Shown here piece after piece: positions 1 through 7,126 of a DNA stretch of 48,252 nucleotides. The stretch lies in contig CABUIC010000018.1 in assembly GCA_902491515.1 (NCBI GenBank), positions 1-48,252 on the forward strand. Direction: 5' to 3'. Below the pieces are notes generated by a model. That model made no database searches. It worked only from the letters and a program-made list of their open reading frames with translations, and was not told the DNA's origin. Source of the stretch: an uncultured Porphyromonadaceae bacterium. GTDB taxonomy: Bacteria > Bacteroidota > Bacteroidia > Bacteroidales > Muribaculaceae. Each line of letters begins with the position of its first letter. Positions within the stretch are counted from its first letter, which is position 1. The translations under genes and the position numbers were made by a program.

Positions 1-56
1 TTTTCAAGCTGCCGATTCAACTTTTTTCAGGGCATTCTTATCCCGAACTCGCGTTA
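1..56 (-). mobile_element. Right terminal fragment of an IS982-family element
   Basis: These bases match 7047-7102, the right end of the complete element at 5953-7101, with a single mismatch (base 32 versus 7078). The 18-base terminal inverted repeat lies at 38-55. Orientation is the same as the complete copy, so the rest of the element, including its transposase gene, should lie to the left of the window. It cuts off the LRR lipoprotein gene that follows. The two copies bracket a 5.9 kb gene block. Confidence 0.9.
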
Positions 57-457
57 ACAGTTTTCAACCGGAGGCATTCGGCAAAAGCTGCTTCTCCTAT
101 AGATTTTAAGGATTTGGGAAGGATGACTTCCTCCAAAGACTTGCTACCTTCAAAGTTGAAAGCAGGGATTTCATTTTCCTCCCATCCGTCGGCATAGCCC
201 ACGACAGCATCCTCCATATTGAGCCTTCTGAGAGACCCCGCCTGTGAGATTTCAAAAAGGACATTCCAGTCAGTTCCACAAATTTCTCCGGTTACGGTGA
301 GATCCTCAATCTTGGCGAAATCCATTTTGGACAGAGCATCAACAGATCCCACGAATATTTTTCTTTCCGCAGACGGTTCGTCCTCCTGTGAGAGGTCCTT
401 CGAACAGGATGAGATAAAAGGGAAAAGAAGAATCCACAGGAACTTAACGTATTTCAT
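57..457 (-). pseudogene. BspA-type leucine-rich-repeat lipoprotein, 3' end cut off by an IS element
   Basis: The N-terminus is a lipoprotein signal peptide ending in ISSC, so the product should be exported and lipid-anchored. Later residues read SLRRLNMEDAVVG and SLEEVILPKSLKSIGEAAF, the pattern of BspA-like (LRR_5) leucine-rich repeats, which usually form long surface solenoids for binding or adhesion. Only about two repeats remain. The reading frame runs into the IS terminus, which adds five residues (NASSG) and a TAA at 38-40, so a 139-residue stub could still be made. It is the last gene of the minus-strand operon from 5336, 39 bases behind the FGE lipoprotein. The intact gene was probably much longer; its missing part should lie beyond the IS copy to the left, if it survives. 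Confidence 0.8.
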
Positions 458-496
458 GGAATATAATAATATTATTGAATTAAAACAAAAAGAGCA

Positions 497-1414
497 TCAC
501 ATGTCAATCGCCAGCCTCAGACCGACTATAGTATTCCCTATGTCGTGACCATAATCATAAGAACGTGAAGTGGTACGACAATTACGATAATCCATTTCAG
601 GGTGTGAAAGACTGGCTTCTTGTCCAAGTCGATAAGAGACATAACCGTTCCTATTGTTTTTATGCTGATACTTCTCCGTCTGCTCGGTGCAAAGATAATT
701 ACCGCCTCTCACGACTTGGTATTTCCCGTTTTTCTGAACCCAATCCAAGAGAATGCTTCCTGTCAGATATTCGTCATATAAGTCCCGACACCATTCGCTC
801 TTGAGGTCTCCCATGTTATAAATTCCAAGCTCGTTAGGCAATTCGCTTCCGGCGGTATGCGAACCCGAACAAACCTCCTGCCATTCGTTACTGCCCGGAT
901 ATATAAATCCCTGAGCCTTGTTGCCACCCCGAGCGGCAAACTCCCACTGTGCCTCCGTCGGGAAATTGAAGTGCAATGAAGTAAAATCATTAAGAAGAGC
1001 AATGAATTGCTTCCATTCTGAAAGGGAGATACTACTTGCGGAAGTTGCGGTCGCATTAATATTACGATCCATTATAATATTGAATTCCTCATCTGTCACC
1101 TCGTGTCTGCAGATATAATAATCCGATAATTTTACATAAGACGTAGGGAGTTCATTGGGCCTTGCCAGTCCTTCCTGCTCCGGAGTCGCCCCCATTACAA
1201 AAAATCCGCCTTCAACTCTTACCATATCGAATAAAATTTCACGTATGGCAGCCATCTGCTCTTCAGTAATCTGGGAACGCCAGGACACCTCAAAGCCGCA
1301 CACGTTTTCAGTGTGTGATTCACCAGGATCTTTAAAATCCTTTTCGCATGAGGTCAAGACCAGCAGCATTACCATTGCTGATTTTACCAGATTAAATATA
1401 TTATTTGCTTTCAT
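497..1414 (-). CDS. FGE-sulfatase (SUMF1-like) domain lipoprotein
   Basis: A 305-residue exported lipoprotein: hydrophobic leader followed by the lipobox LVLTSC with the lipidated Cys at about residue 23. Residues about 60-304 form one FGE-sulfatase domain, shown by VEGGFFVMGATPEQEG, RHEVTDEEF, FPTEAQWEFAARGG, ELGIYNMGDLKSEWC and VVRGGNY. This fold includes true formylglycine-generating enzymes, gliding proteins GldJ/GldK and many binding domains. Only one Cys (in the NCRTTSRS stretch) occupies the region where the catalytic enzyme has a Cys pair, so a structural or ligand-binding role is more likely than sulfatase activation. Its start overlaps the end of the upstream BACON-FGE gene by 14 bases, which indicates co-transcription with the TIR gene. 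It resembles that gene's C-terminal domain and may have arisen by duplication. Confidence 0.85.
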   Translation of the reverse strand: MKANNIFNLVKSAMVMLLVLTSCEKDFKDPGESHTENVCGFEVSWRSQITEEQMAAIREILFDMVRVEGGFFVMGATPEQEGLARPNELPTSYVKLSDYYICRHEVTDEEFNIIMDRNINATATSASSISLSEWKQFIALLNDFTSLHFNFPTEAQWEFAARGGNKAQGFIYPGSNEWQEVCSGSHTAGSELPNELGIYNMGDLKSEWCRDLYDEYLTGSILLDWVQKNGKYQVVRGGNYLCTEQTEKYQHKNNRNGYVSYRLGQEASLSHPEMDYRNCRTTSRSYDYGHDIGNTIVGLRLAIDM

Positions 1415-2522
1415 CGTTTATTACTATTCTAAACCCGGTGTAAGGCGTGATTTCATCAATTCCTTTGCTCCATTGTCCCCGGTAGGTGGTTCTGGTATAA
1501 TATGAATTATTATTTACATGGCCGCCCCTAACAACTTTAAATACCCCCGAGTCAGGTCCAAAGGGGTCGACTCTGTCGGCATCCACAAAATCTAACTCCA
1601 TCCAGTCAAAACAATATTCGGCAACATTACCGGACATGTCATATAACCCTAATTCATTCCCTAATAAAGATCCTACAGCGACTGGTACCTGTTCATATAG
1701 AGAAGAATTGCACACGGCAACGTCTCTGAAGTCATCGCTCCCTGAATATACATATCCTCGGCTTTTATTTCCTCCTTTAGCTGCAAATTCCCACTGAGCC
1801 TCCGTGGGAAGGGAAATAGAAAGATTCGTCAACTCGGCCAGTCTTGAAGTGAATTCCAAAGCCTCCGCCCATGAAATATTGTAAACAGGGATGTTTTCCC
1901 CCTTTTCAGCAGAAGGGTTGTACCCCATGACAGCTCGCCACTGCTTTTGTGTAATTTCATATTTTCCTATATGGAAGGAAGACAGTGTAACGTCATGTGG
2001 TTGAGCATCGTCAAGAAACGCATCATTCGAGTTGCCCATAATAAAATTACCGCCTGAAACATATACCATATTTTCCAACAGTTCTACTACAGCACTTTTT
2101 TGGGTGCCTCCAATTTCATGCCCCCAGTATACATTGAAGTCTCCTACAGACTCCCATATTCCACCCATCTGGACGACAGAAATGTATTTTGACAAGGATT
2201 TATTGCCACGGCTAATAGTAACGGCGACAAGAGCAGACCTTTCTTCGACATCGATATTCGGTTCAACCTTAATCCAGACAACCGCTTTAGACTGATCGAC
2301 TGAAACTTCGCACCAGTCCTGATTGGATTTGGCTTCAAAAGTTCGGTAATTTGTCTTGACAGACACGGAGTCAACGCTCAAAACACTATGAAACAGCACT
2401 GTACTTTCAGAAAAGTCCAGCTGAGGCTCAATGGCCCATTCTGACGGTTCGAATTCCGTGTTCAGACAGCTGCTCGCGAGAACCGGGACGAGACAAACTA
2501 ACAAAAAAAAACGATTGATCAT
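1401..2522 (-). CDS. BACON plus FGE-sulfatase domain lipoprotein
   Basis: A 373-residue lipoprotein with lipobox VLASSC (Cys at about residue 19). Residues about 60-115 look like a BACON domain (SNQDWCEVSVDQSKAVVWI, then an NIDVEERSALVAVTI strand pattern), a Bacteroidetes Ig-like fold often used for carbohydrate or mucin contact. Residues about 145-370 are an FGE-sulfatase domain with VSGGNFIMGNSND, KYEITQKQWRAVMG, LPTEAQWEFAAKGG, DMSGNVAEYCFDW and VVRGGHVNNN. No Cys pair stands in the usual active-site position, so it is probably non-catalytic. The gene overlaps the upstream barrel gene by four bases (ATGA). Together with its neighbours it suggests an exported multi-protein complex. The domain calls are secure; the ligand is unknown. 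Confidence 0.85.
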   Translation of the reverse strand: MINRFFLLVCLVPVLASSCLNTEFEPSEWAIEPQLDFSESTVLFHSVLSVDSVSVKTNYRTFEAKSNQDWCEVSVDQSKAVVWIKVEPNIDVEERSALVAVTISRGNKSLSKYISVVQMGGIWESVGDFNVYWGHEIGGTQKSAVVELLENMVYVSGGNFIMGNSNDAFLDDAQPHDVTLSSFHIGKYEITQKQWRAVMGYNPSAEKGENIPVYNISWAEALEFTSRLAELTNLSISLPTEAQWEFAAKGGNKSRGYVYSGSDDFRDVAVCNSSLYEQVPVAVGSLLGNELGLYDMSGNVAEYCFDWMELDFVDADRVDPFGPDSGVFKVVRGGHVNNNSYYTRTTYRGQWSKGIDEITPYTGFRIVINDESK

Positions 2523-3415
2523 AATTTCTTTTTCTTAAGTTTTGAAAAATTCAGATTAATGCCAAGTCCCAACATATAATCAATCGAGACATTTCCTTTT
2601 GCAATCAGCATATCGGCTCCCGCGGAAAGAGAGAGCCAGTCGCAAGCCATGACCTGCAATGCCAGTTCGGCATCGAACCCTTTCATATAGTCAGAATAAA
2701 AGTAGACATTTCCTTCTATTTGTGTAGGGTTTTTCCATTGCCTGCCATATTCTCCGTATCCTCCACCCACGAGAAGATATAAACCGTTATTAGTCCGTCT
2801 GATGTTCTTATTAAAAAGGCCTATGCGCGCACCGGCTGTAATGGATTTCCTTATATATCCAAGCTTAGTCGCATTGGTCAGGTCTACATCGGTTTGAACA
2901 TTGTCGAGATTAATTCCGGAGGAACTGTATTCTCCCCATTTGTAAGAAACATAGCCACCAAACTGTTTGCCCAAAGCGATTCTCACCCCATATTTTGCGG
3001 ACGCGGAAAACAGGAATTCAGCAGATAATGAAAGTGGAAATTGATTTGTGAGTACAACAGTGTAGTAAGTCACCGTATTCGGGAAGAGTTCGGGGGTATC
3101 GACTTTGACCTCAGAAGTTTCCGGAGTTTTGAGCAAAAACGTGCGGCGAGGATAGCCCAGACTTTTGACATTCTCTTCAGGCATGGGCGGAATCAAAAAA
3201 AATGTCAGCCCCTTCGATACCTCTATACGCTCATCGTTCTGATCGTTATCTATAGATAACTGCTTTATGGGAGCATCGAATACAACCGTAGCGAAGCCTT
3301 TGCCGGCATCCCGGTGGATTTTATTCTTATCGGGACTCAGCGTAACTTTAAGCTCCTGAGCGGAAACAGGCCATAAAGCCAAGAAAGCCATAAGCGCCAA
3401 GAATGCTTTTTTCAT
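2519..3415 (-). CDS. Outer-membrane beta-barrel-like protein
   Basis: The chosen start at 3415 gives a clean signal peptide (MKKAFLALMAFLALWPVSAQ) and a four-base ATGA overlap with the upstream NTF2-like gene; an upstream in-frame ATG at 3490 would lie inside that gene. The mature protein of about 278 residues has an N-terminal part of about 95 residues with beta-rich character (KVTLSPDKNKIHRDAG, FATVVFDAPI), followed by alternating polar/hydrophobic strands typical of a small outer-membrane barrel (FLFSASAKYGVRIALGK, YVSYKWGEYSS, ITAGARIGLFNK, LLVGGGYGEYG). It ends in GLGINLNFSKLKKKKL, a barrel-like final strand with a basic tail. No named family is recognised. Its place between the TIR gene and the FGE lipoproteins suggests an outer-membrane component of the same system. 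Confidence 0.75.
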   Translation of the reverse strand: MKKAFLALMAFLALWPVSAQELKVTLSPDKNKIHRDAGKGFATVVFDAPIKQLSIDNDQNDERIEVSKGLTFFLIPPMPEENVKSLGYPRRTFLLKTPETSEVKVDTPELFPNTVTYYTVVLTNQFPLSLSAEFLFSASAKYGVRIALGKQFGGYVSYKWGEYSSSGINLDNVQTDVDLTNATKLGYIRKSITAGARIGLFNKNIRRTNNGLYLLVGGGYGEYGRQWKNPTQIEGNVYFYSDYMKGFDAELALQVMACDWLSLSAGADMLIAKGNVSIDYMLGLGINLNFSKLKKKKL

Positions 3416-4008
3416 TTTGATGATATTATTCTGAAATCGGTTATGGTGTATTTGTCTGTCGGTTTGGAAATATTCTGCTTCGGCTGCCATGTCCTCACGT
3501 GAATAATAGGTTCCGTTTCACTTTCTTTGAAATCTATCATCAGGAATATGTATCCGGGCATATCTTTTTCCAGATTCTTCTCTCCGCCGATATCTTCCCA
3601 TACTTGAAAAAAGTTAATTCCATATATTTCAGTATATTTTGGATGACGGGTAATAATCGGGTCTGAGATTCCCAATGTAATGCCACCGCTGGTTAAGAAA
3701 TAGTGATTTAAACGTTCTATGTATTTTTTCTTATCTTCTATTACTGTTTTATAAGGCCGTGATTTTGTGGAATTGGGGACCATTTCACTTCCGGCATGAA
3801 GAAGCTTCCCTGTTTCTGTTATGATCAGAGCATCATTGCTGAAGAAATCACGGATATACTCAATTTCTTCCTTTTGGTACGCGGCTTTATAGTTGCTGAT
3901 GAATTCATCAATACGTGCGCGCCGGCTTCTGTCCTTGTCATCCGGGGCTGCGAATGACAGTATATTGCAGGCAAGCAATAATGCGAATACGAGTTTAAAG
4001 GGCTTCAT
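3412..4008 (-). CDS. Exported NTF2-like (SnoaL-fold) protein
   Basis: 198 residues with an N-terminal signal peptide (MKPFKLVFALLLACNILSFA), so periplasmic or secreted. The mature part starts with a charged helix (RARIDEFISNYKAAYQKEEI), then YIRDFFSNDALIITETG, the helix-then-strand start usual in NTF2-like/SnoaL domains, followed by the long curved strands ITRHPKYTEIYGINFFQVWED and IFLMIDF. NTF2-like domains act as small-molecule enzymes, binding domains or immunity proteins; no catalytic set is evident here. It starts five bases after the TIR-FGE gene ends and overlaps the barrel gene by four bases, so all should share one transcript. A soluble periplasmic partner or ligand-binding subunit is a reasonable guess. 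Confidence 0.7.
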   Translation of the reverse strand: MKPFKLVFALLLACNILSFAAPDDKDRSRRARIDEFISNYKAAYQKEEIEYIRDFFSNDALIITETGKLLHAGSEMVPNSTKSRPYKTVIEDKKKYIERLNHYFLTSGGITLGISDPIITRHPKYTEIYGINFFQVWEDIGGEKNLEKDMPGYIFLMIDFKESETEPIIHVRTWQPKQNISKPTDKYTITDFRIISSK

Positions 4009-4013
4009 TTTTC

Positions 4014-5336
4014 TTATTTATTTATGACCAGACGCAAGCCTGTTGCGGGACGTTTTACAAAAGAAGGGGCATAGGAGCGACTTGTAACTTTCATATCGAA
4101 AATATTAGGAGTCTTGAAATCACCGCCCCTGTATATTTTTTTTGTACCATTGGTATTAACAAATGGATTCTGACACTCTAATGGACTGTATGAAGCAAAG
4201 TCATCAAGACACCATTCGCTGACATTTCCGGTCATATCATACAAATCCAGCTCATTTGGTAATTTTTTGCCTACCTCGGAAGCCGAAGAAAGATTGTCTG
4301 TTTCAATCCAGGCATAGTGATGATGACCGTTTTCAAAACCGGCAAAAGGCAGATTGCGTTGCAGGTCGGCGCTACCAGCGGCGTATTCCCACTGAGCTTC
4401 CGTCGGAAGAGAGAATTTCAGACCGGTTATTGCGGACAGGGTGTCGGCATAAGCCATCGCTTCTTCCCATGAAATGTTATCGATAGCCTTTTTATCTCCT
4501 AGCTCAAGATAGCAGCCGGCCAGATTAAAGAATGCTCTCCATTGTTCCTGAGTAAGCTCGTATCTGGAAATGTAAAACGGAGACAGTGTGACAAGATGCG
4601 GATTGGTGCTTAATGAATCCATCTTTGTTTGATAATCAATAAAATCAGGGTTATTTCCCATTAGAAATGTTCCAGCCTCAACAGGAACCATATTGTCAAG
4701 GATTTCAGTGAGGACAAGCTTCTGTGAATCGGACAGGCCTCGAATGGAACTGACTTTAATTCCGTTGTTGTTATACTTAAAAGGAGCAATAAATCTATTC
4801 CAAAGCATATATGCAAGGATAGACACGATAATAACAGAAATTATCGCCAATGGAAGTTTCTTGCCTTTAAGTATTAATTTAATATGATCTATAATACTTA
4901 CAGGCCGCGGGGTAGGACTGTTGACAGATCGTCCCAAAGCCAGGGAAACCGCGTTCAAAAGATCACTGAATTTATCCTGATAATCAGGATAAGCATCAAT
5001 CCAGTGTTTCTGGTTCAATATAACACGATTTTGGCCCGACAGAGGAGTCGGATCTATGCGGTAAGGAATTATCACCTTCTGCTCTTCAAAGGCAATATTA
5101 AGTTCGCCCTTCACCCATTGAGATTCGGCCGCCGACTGGGAAAAGACGAGCACTACGACATGGGCCTCTTTGATGGCTGAGTCTATTAAATCGCCGTACT
5201 CAGTTCCAGCGGGAATATCCCGGGGTGCCATCCAACACTTTATGTCATTGTCTTCCAACAGATGACATATGGCATCGGCTGCTGTTTTATTTTTAGAGGA
5301 ATAACTTATAAAAACGTCATGTTTCATCACAATCAT
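4014..5336 (-). CDS. TIR domain - transmembrane helix - FGE-sulfatase domain protein
   Basis: A 440-residue single-pass membrane protein. Residues 5-140 are a TIR domain: HDVFISYSSKNK opens it, then CWMAPRDIPAG (a box 2-like loop), VVVLVFSQSAAES, and SQWVKGELNIAFEEQK, whose Glu (about residue 78) sits where NAD-cleaving TIR domains have their catalytic Glu. Residues about 160-180 (LPLAIISVIIVSILAYMLW) form the only membrane helix. Residues about 205-440 are an FGE-sulfatase domain (VEAGTFLMGNNPD, RYELTQEQWRAFF, LPTEAQWEYAAG, DMTGNVSEWCLDD, IYRGGDF) without the active-site Cys pair. By topology the TIR should be cytoplasmic and the FGE domain periplasmic. The start at 5336 (MIVMKHD) or 5327 (MKHD) is unresolved. 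It heads an overlapping operon of exported proteins. I infer an envelope sensor coupled to NAD hydrolysis or NAD-derived signalling. Confidence 0.88.
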   Translation of the reverse strand: MIVMKHDVFISYSSKNKTAADAICHLLEDNDIKCWMAPRDIPAGTEYGDLIDSAIKEAHVVVLVFSQSAAESQWVKGELNIAFEEQKVIIPYRIDPTPLSGQNRVILNQKHWIDAYPDYQDKFSDLLNAVSLALGRSVNSPTPRPVSIIDHIKLILKGKKLPLAIISVIIVSILAYMLWNRFIAPFKYNNNGIKVSSIRGLSDSQKLVLTEILDNMVPVEAGTFLMGNNPDFIDYQTKMDSLSTNPHLVTLSPFYISRYELTQEQWRAFFNLAGCYLELGDKKAIDNISWEEAMAYADTLSAITGLKFSLPTEAQWEYAAGSADLQRNLPFAGFENGHHHYAWIETDNLSSASEVGKKLPNELDLYDMTGNVSEWCLDDFASYSPLECQNPFVNTNGTKKIYRGGDFKTPNIFDMKVTSRSYAPSFVKRPATGLRLVINK

Positions 5337-5339
5337 TCA

Positions 5340-5475
5340 TTAGAGATGCTGATTATTTCTTTTACGATTCGGGAAGAGGGCTATTGTCGTGTTGACTACG
5401 GCGAGGTCGTATTCTTTGTAGTCGGAGGTCCAAAAGGACGAGCCCCGCAAGGGTGCCGTAAGTCGGTCGTTTCAT
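5340..5475 (-). pseudogene. Internally deleted remnant of a RyR-domain membrane protein gene
   Basis: Reading leftwards from the ATG at 5475, the first codons give MKRPTYGTLAGLVLL, which parallels the start of the intact protein at 44216-46582 (MTRPKYGTGVGLLVL). About 50 bases later, in another frame, come the codons DYKEYDLAVVNTTIALF, which parallel that protein's C-terminus (DYKEYDFAVVDTTISLAF); a TAA follows at 5340-5342. Roughly 2.2 kb of middle sequence is missing and the junction (about 5420-5430) is out of frame. DNA similarity to the intact gene is clear but imperfect at both ends, so this is a decayed paralogue rather than a fresh copy. It lies three bases upstream of the TIR start, so the intact ancestor probably belonged to the TIR operon. 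Confidence 0.8.
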
Positions 5476-5506
5476 TTATTTACCTGTCTTTCGTCGGGTC
5501 CGCGAC

Positions 5507-5842
5507 TTAATTTTCCTTACTCTCCTTTCTGCGAAGCTGCGCTTCATATTCGCGCTTTCGTTCCATAGCCTCATGTTCCCTGTCAATTTTCAACAGCTCG
5601 AATTCCTGACGGGCGGCCTGTTCCCCAAGCCGAGCCTTACATGATTTGTTGAAACAGTAGGACACGGCTATTGACAGAACTGCAGCGCAAACGACTACAG
5701 TCACGCAGATTATAAGAGTCGTCATTACATCGTTCCAGTTCGCAGGCCCCGGATGTTTGGAAATGAAATCTGCCAGCTCCTTGAATTCCGAGTTGGGAAG
5801 GACTTTGACAGCAGCGCTCTGTATGAAATCGAGGATTTGCAT
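5507..5842 (-). CDS. Small single-pass membrane protein, unknown
   Basis: 111 residues from the ATG at 5842; an upstream in-frame ATG at 5899 is less likely because the -7 promoter element TAACTTTG (5873-5880) would lie inside the gene. An N-terminal helical part (residues 1-37, MQILDFIQSAAVKVL then SEFKELADFISKHPG) is followed by one membrane helix at about residues 40-63 (TTLIICVTVVVCAAVLSIAV) and then a strongly charged helix (REHEAMERKREYEAQL) that could be coiled coil. No family is recognised. It lies 31 bases upstream of the RyR remnant and seems to be the first gene of the operon that continues into the TIR gene, so it may be a membrane partner of the lost RyR protein. Confidence 0.65.
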   Translation of the reverse strand: MQILDFIQSAAVKVLPNSEFKELADFISKHPGPANWNDVMTTLIICVTVVVCAAVLSIAVSYCFNKSCKARLGEQAARQEFELLKIDREHEAMERKREYEAQLRRKESKEN

Positions 5843-5872
5843 TTCTTTTTGCAGTGATTGGTTATTAATGTG

Positions 5873-5880
5873 CAAAGTTA
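5873..5880 (-). promoter_or_regulatory. Probable -7 element of the minus-strand island operon
   Basis: TAACTTTG fits the Bacteroidetes -7 consensus TAnnTTTG and lies 30 bases upstream of the start at 5842. A TTTG (minus strand, 5897-5900) is only 16 bases further up, shorter than the usual 19-21, so the -33 element is uncertain. That TTTG is inside a 22-base segment repeated at 47524-47545. Confidence 0.45.
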
Positions 5881-5893
5881 GACATTTTCCGCG

Positions 5894-5915
5894 AAACAAA
5901 GCGCATGATTATCAG
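5894..5915. repeat. 22-base repeat shared with 47524-47545
   Basis: AAACAAAGCGCATGATTATC plus AG occurs identically here and at 47524-47545, with weaker similarity continuing for some 15-20 bases on both sides. Here it sits just upstream of the island operon's -7 element and ends about 35 bases before the IS insertion. The other copy is next to the hipA remnant. It may be a shared promoter or upstream region of related accessory operons. Confidence 0.7.
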
Positions 5916-5952
5916 TAAATTTTTTTAAATCCCGCACAAAAAAGAATCCAAT

Positions 5953-7101
5953 AACGCGAGTTCGGGATAACGCTAGGCCAATCGGCCACTTCACTATATG
6001 GCATAAGTTATCGGGCGATCCGAATGGGTCGCCTGATTTTTTAACCATTGCCGTTTATCGCCAGAGAACGAGCTGCCCGTTTGATTCAGGCACATCGTAA
6101 TCGAAATTTACCTCTGGCTTCGTGGAGAAGAAGCAGTATGCACCCATCGCCGCGAGCAGGTTCATGATGAAATTGTGGACGCTGCGGTGAGGGGAATGCA
6201 CCAGCTGGGCCACGTTCTTGAGCATGTCGTTGATTGACTCGATGATGCTTCTCTTCCGGAGCATTATCTTGTCATAGAGGGGCATCAGACGCTGTTTCAT
6301 GTTTGACCGCAGGCCGGTCACTATATGCACGCCGTTGTCCCACAGATGTCCGAAAAGCGATTGCGAGATATAACCCTTGTCGGCGTATAGCTTGCCGAAC
6401 ACCTTGTCTGTCAGCGTGTCAATGACTGACTCCTCGCGGTCGTCGACGTTGGCACGGGTAAGCACGAAGTTCACGAGCTCTCCCTTTTCGTTGCACAGAA
6501 GATGAAGCTTGAAGCCGACGTACCAGCCCATGGTACTCTTACCCTTGGCAGCGATTCCCTTGAACACCTTCATGTTGAACTCACGTTTGTTGTGTATCAC
6601 CGGAATGCAGGTGCTGTCAACGAAACTGATGCCCGTGCATTTCCCGAAACAGGCAAGACGCAGGAACATTGTCAGTGCCACGAAGCAACGAGGCATGACC
6701 TCGACAAAACGGTTGTACGAGAACCGTCGGGGGAACAGATGCCGCCACTGTCCGCACACGCAGGACAGATAATAATGCTTGAAGTTGCGGTAGGTGTTGA
6801 AGTGGAAACATATCAGGATCGTGATGACCTCCGCATCGGACATCATGCGCTTTCTGCGGCGTTTCGGAGCCTCAGGAGAAGACGGGAGGGCGTTTTTCGC
6901 CATCTCCACTTCAAATTCTTTGCAAAAATCGTCGGCAATACAGAAAATTTCAGTAACTTTACTCTCGGTAATCATGATACAGTATTTATTGTTTGGTACC
7001 TCTAAATTACTAAATATCAATGATATTACCAAAAGAATCGGCAACTTTTTCAAGCTGCCGATTCAACTTTTTTCAGGACATTCTTATCCCGAACTCGCGT
7101 T
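5953..7101 (-). mobile_element. Complete IS982-family insertion sequence
   Basis: A 1149-base element with perfect 18-base terminal inverted repeats (5953-5970, AACGCGAGTTCGGGATAA, and its complement at 7084-7101), flanked by the possible 3-base target duplication AAT (5950-5952 and 7102-7104). It carries one transposase gene on the minus strand. Its right end is nearly identical to the partial copy at 1-56. It sits between the TIR/FGE island and the GC-rich Hsp70/RiPP operon, with only 25 bases between its right end and the first gene of that operon. Confidence 0.92.
6055..6975 (-). CDS. IS982-family transposase
   Basis: A DDE transposase of the IS982 family. From the start MITESKVTEIF at 6975 it is 306 residues, close to the family's usual length of about 300; an upstream ATG at 7053 would add 26 residues of unrelated hydrophobic sequence. 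Family hallmarks include ISFVDSTCIPVIHNKR (first Asp), MGWYVGFKLHLLCNEKGEL, NVDDRE, FGKLYADKGYIS (second Asp), and LRKRSIIESINDMLKN (Glu), followed by HSPHRSVHNFIMNL. All three catalytic acidic positions look intact and no frameshift is seen, so the element may still be active. It catalyses excision and insertion of its own IS through the terminal repeats. Confidence 0.93.
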   Translation of the reverse strand: MITESKVTEIFCIADDFCKEFEVEMAKNALPSSPEAPKRRRKRMMSDAEVITILICFHFNTYRNFKHYYLSCVCGQWRHLFPRRFSYNRFVEVMPRCFVALTMFLRLACFGKCTGISFVDSTCIPVIHNKREFNMKVFKGIAAKGKSTMGWYVGFKLHLLCNEKGELVNFVLTRANVDDREESVIDTLTDKVFGKLYADKGYISQSLFGHLWDNGVHIVTGLRSNMKQRLMPLYDKIMLRKRSIIESINDMLKNVAQLVHSPHRSVHNFIMNLLAAMGAYCFFSTKPEVNFDYDVPESNGQLVLWR

Positions 7102-7126
7102 AATAAATCTCTTTACCTGAAATATA

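Noticed and set aside
497..1414. Active formylglycine-generating enzyme (sulfatase activation)
   Set aside because: The FGE domains in this island lack the catalytic Cys pair and no sulfatase gene is in the window, so a binding role is more likely.
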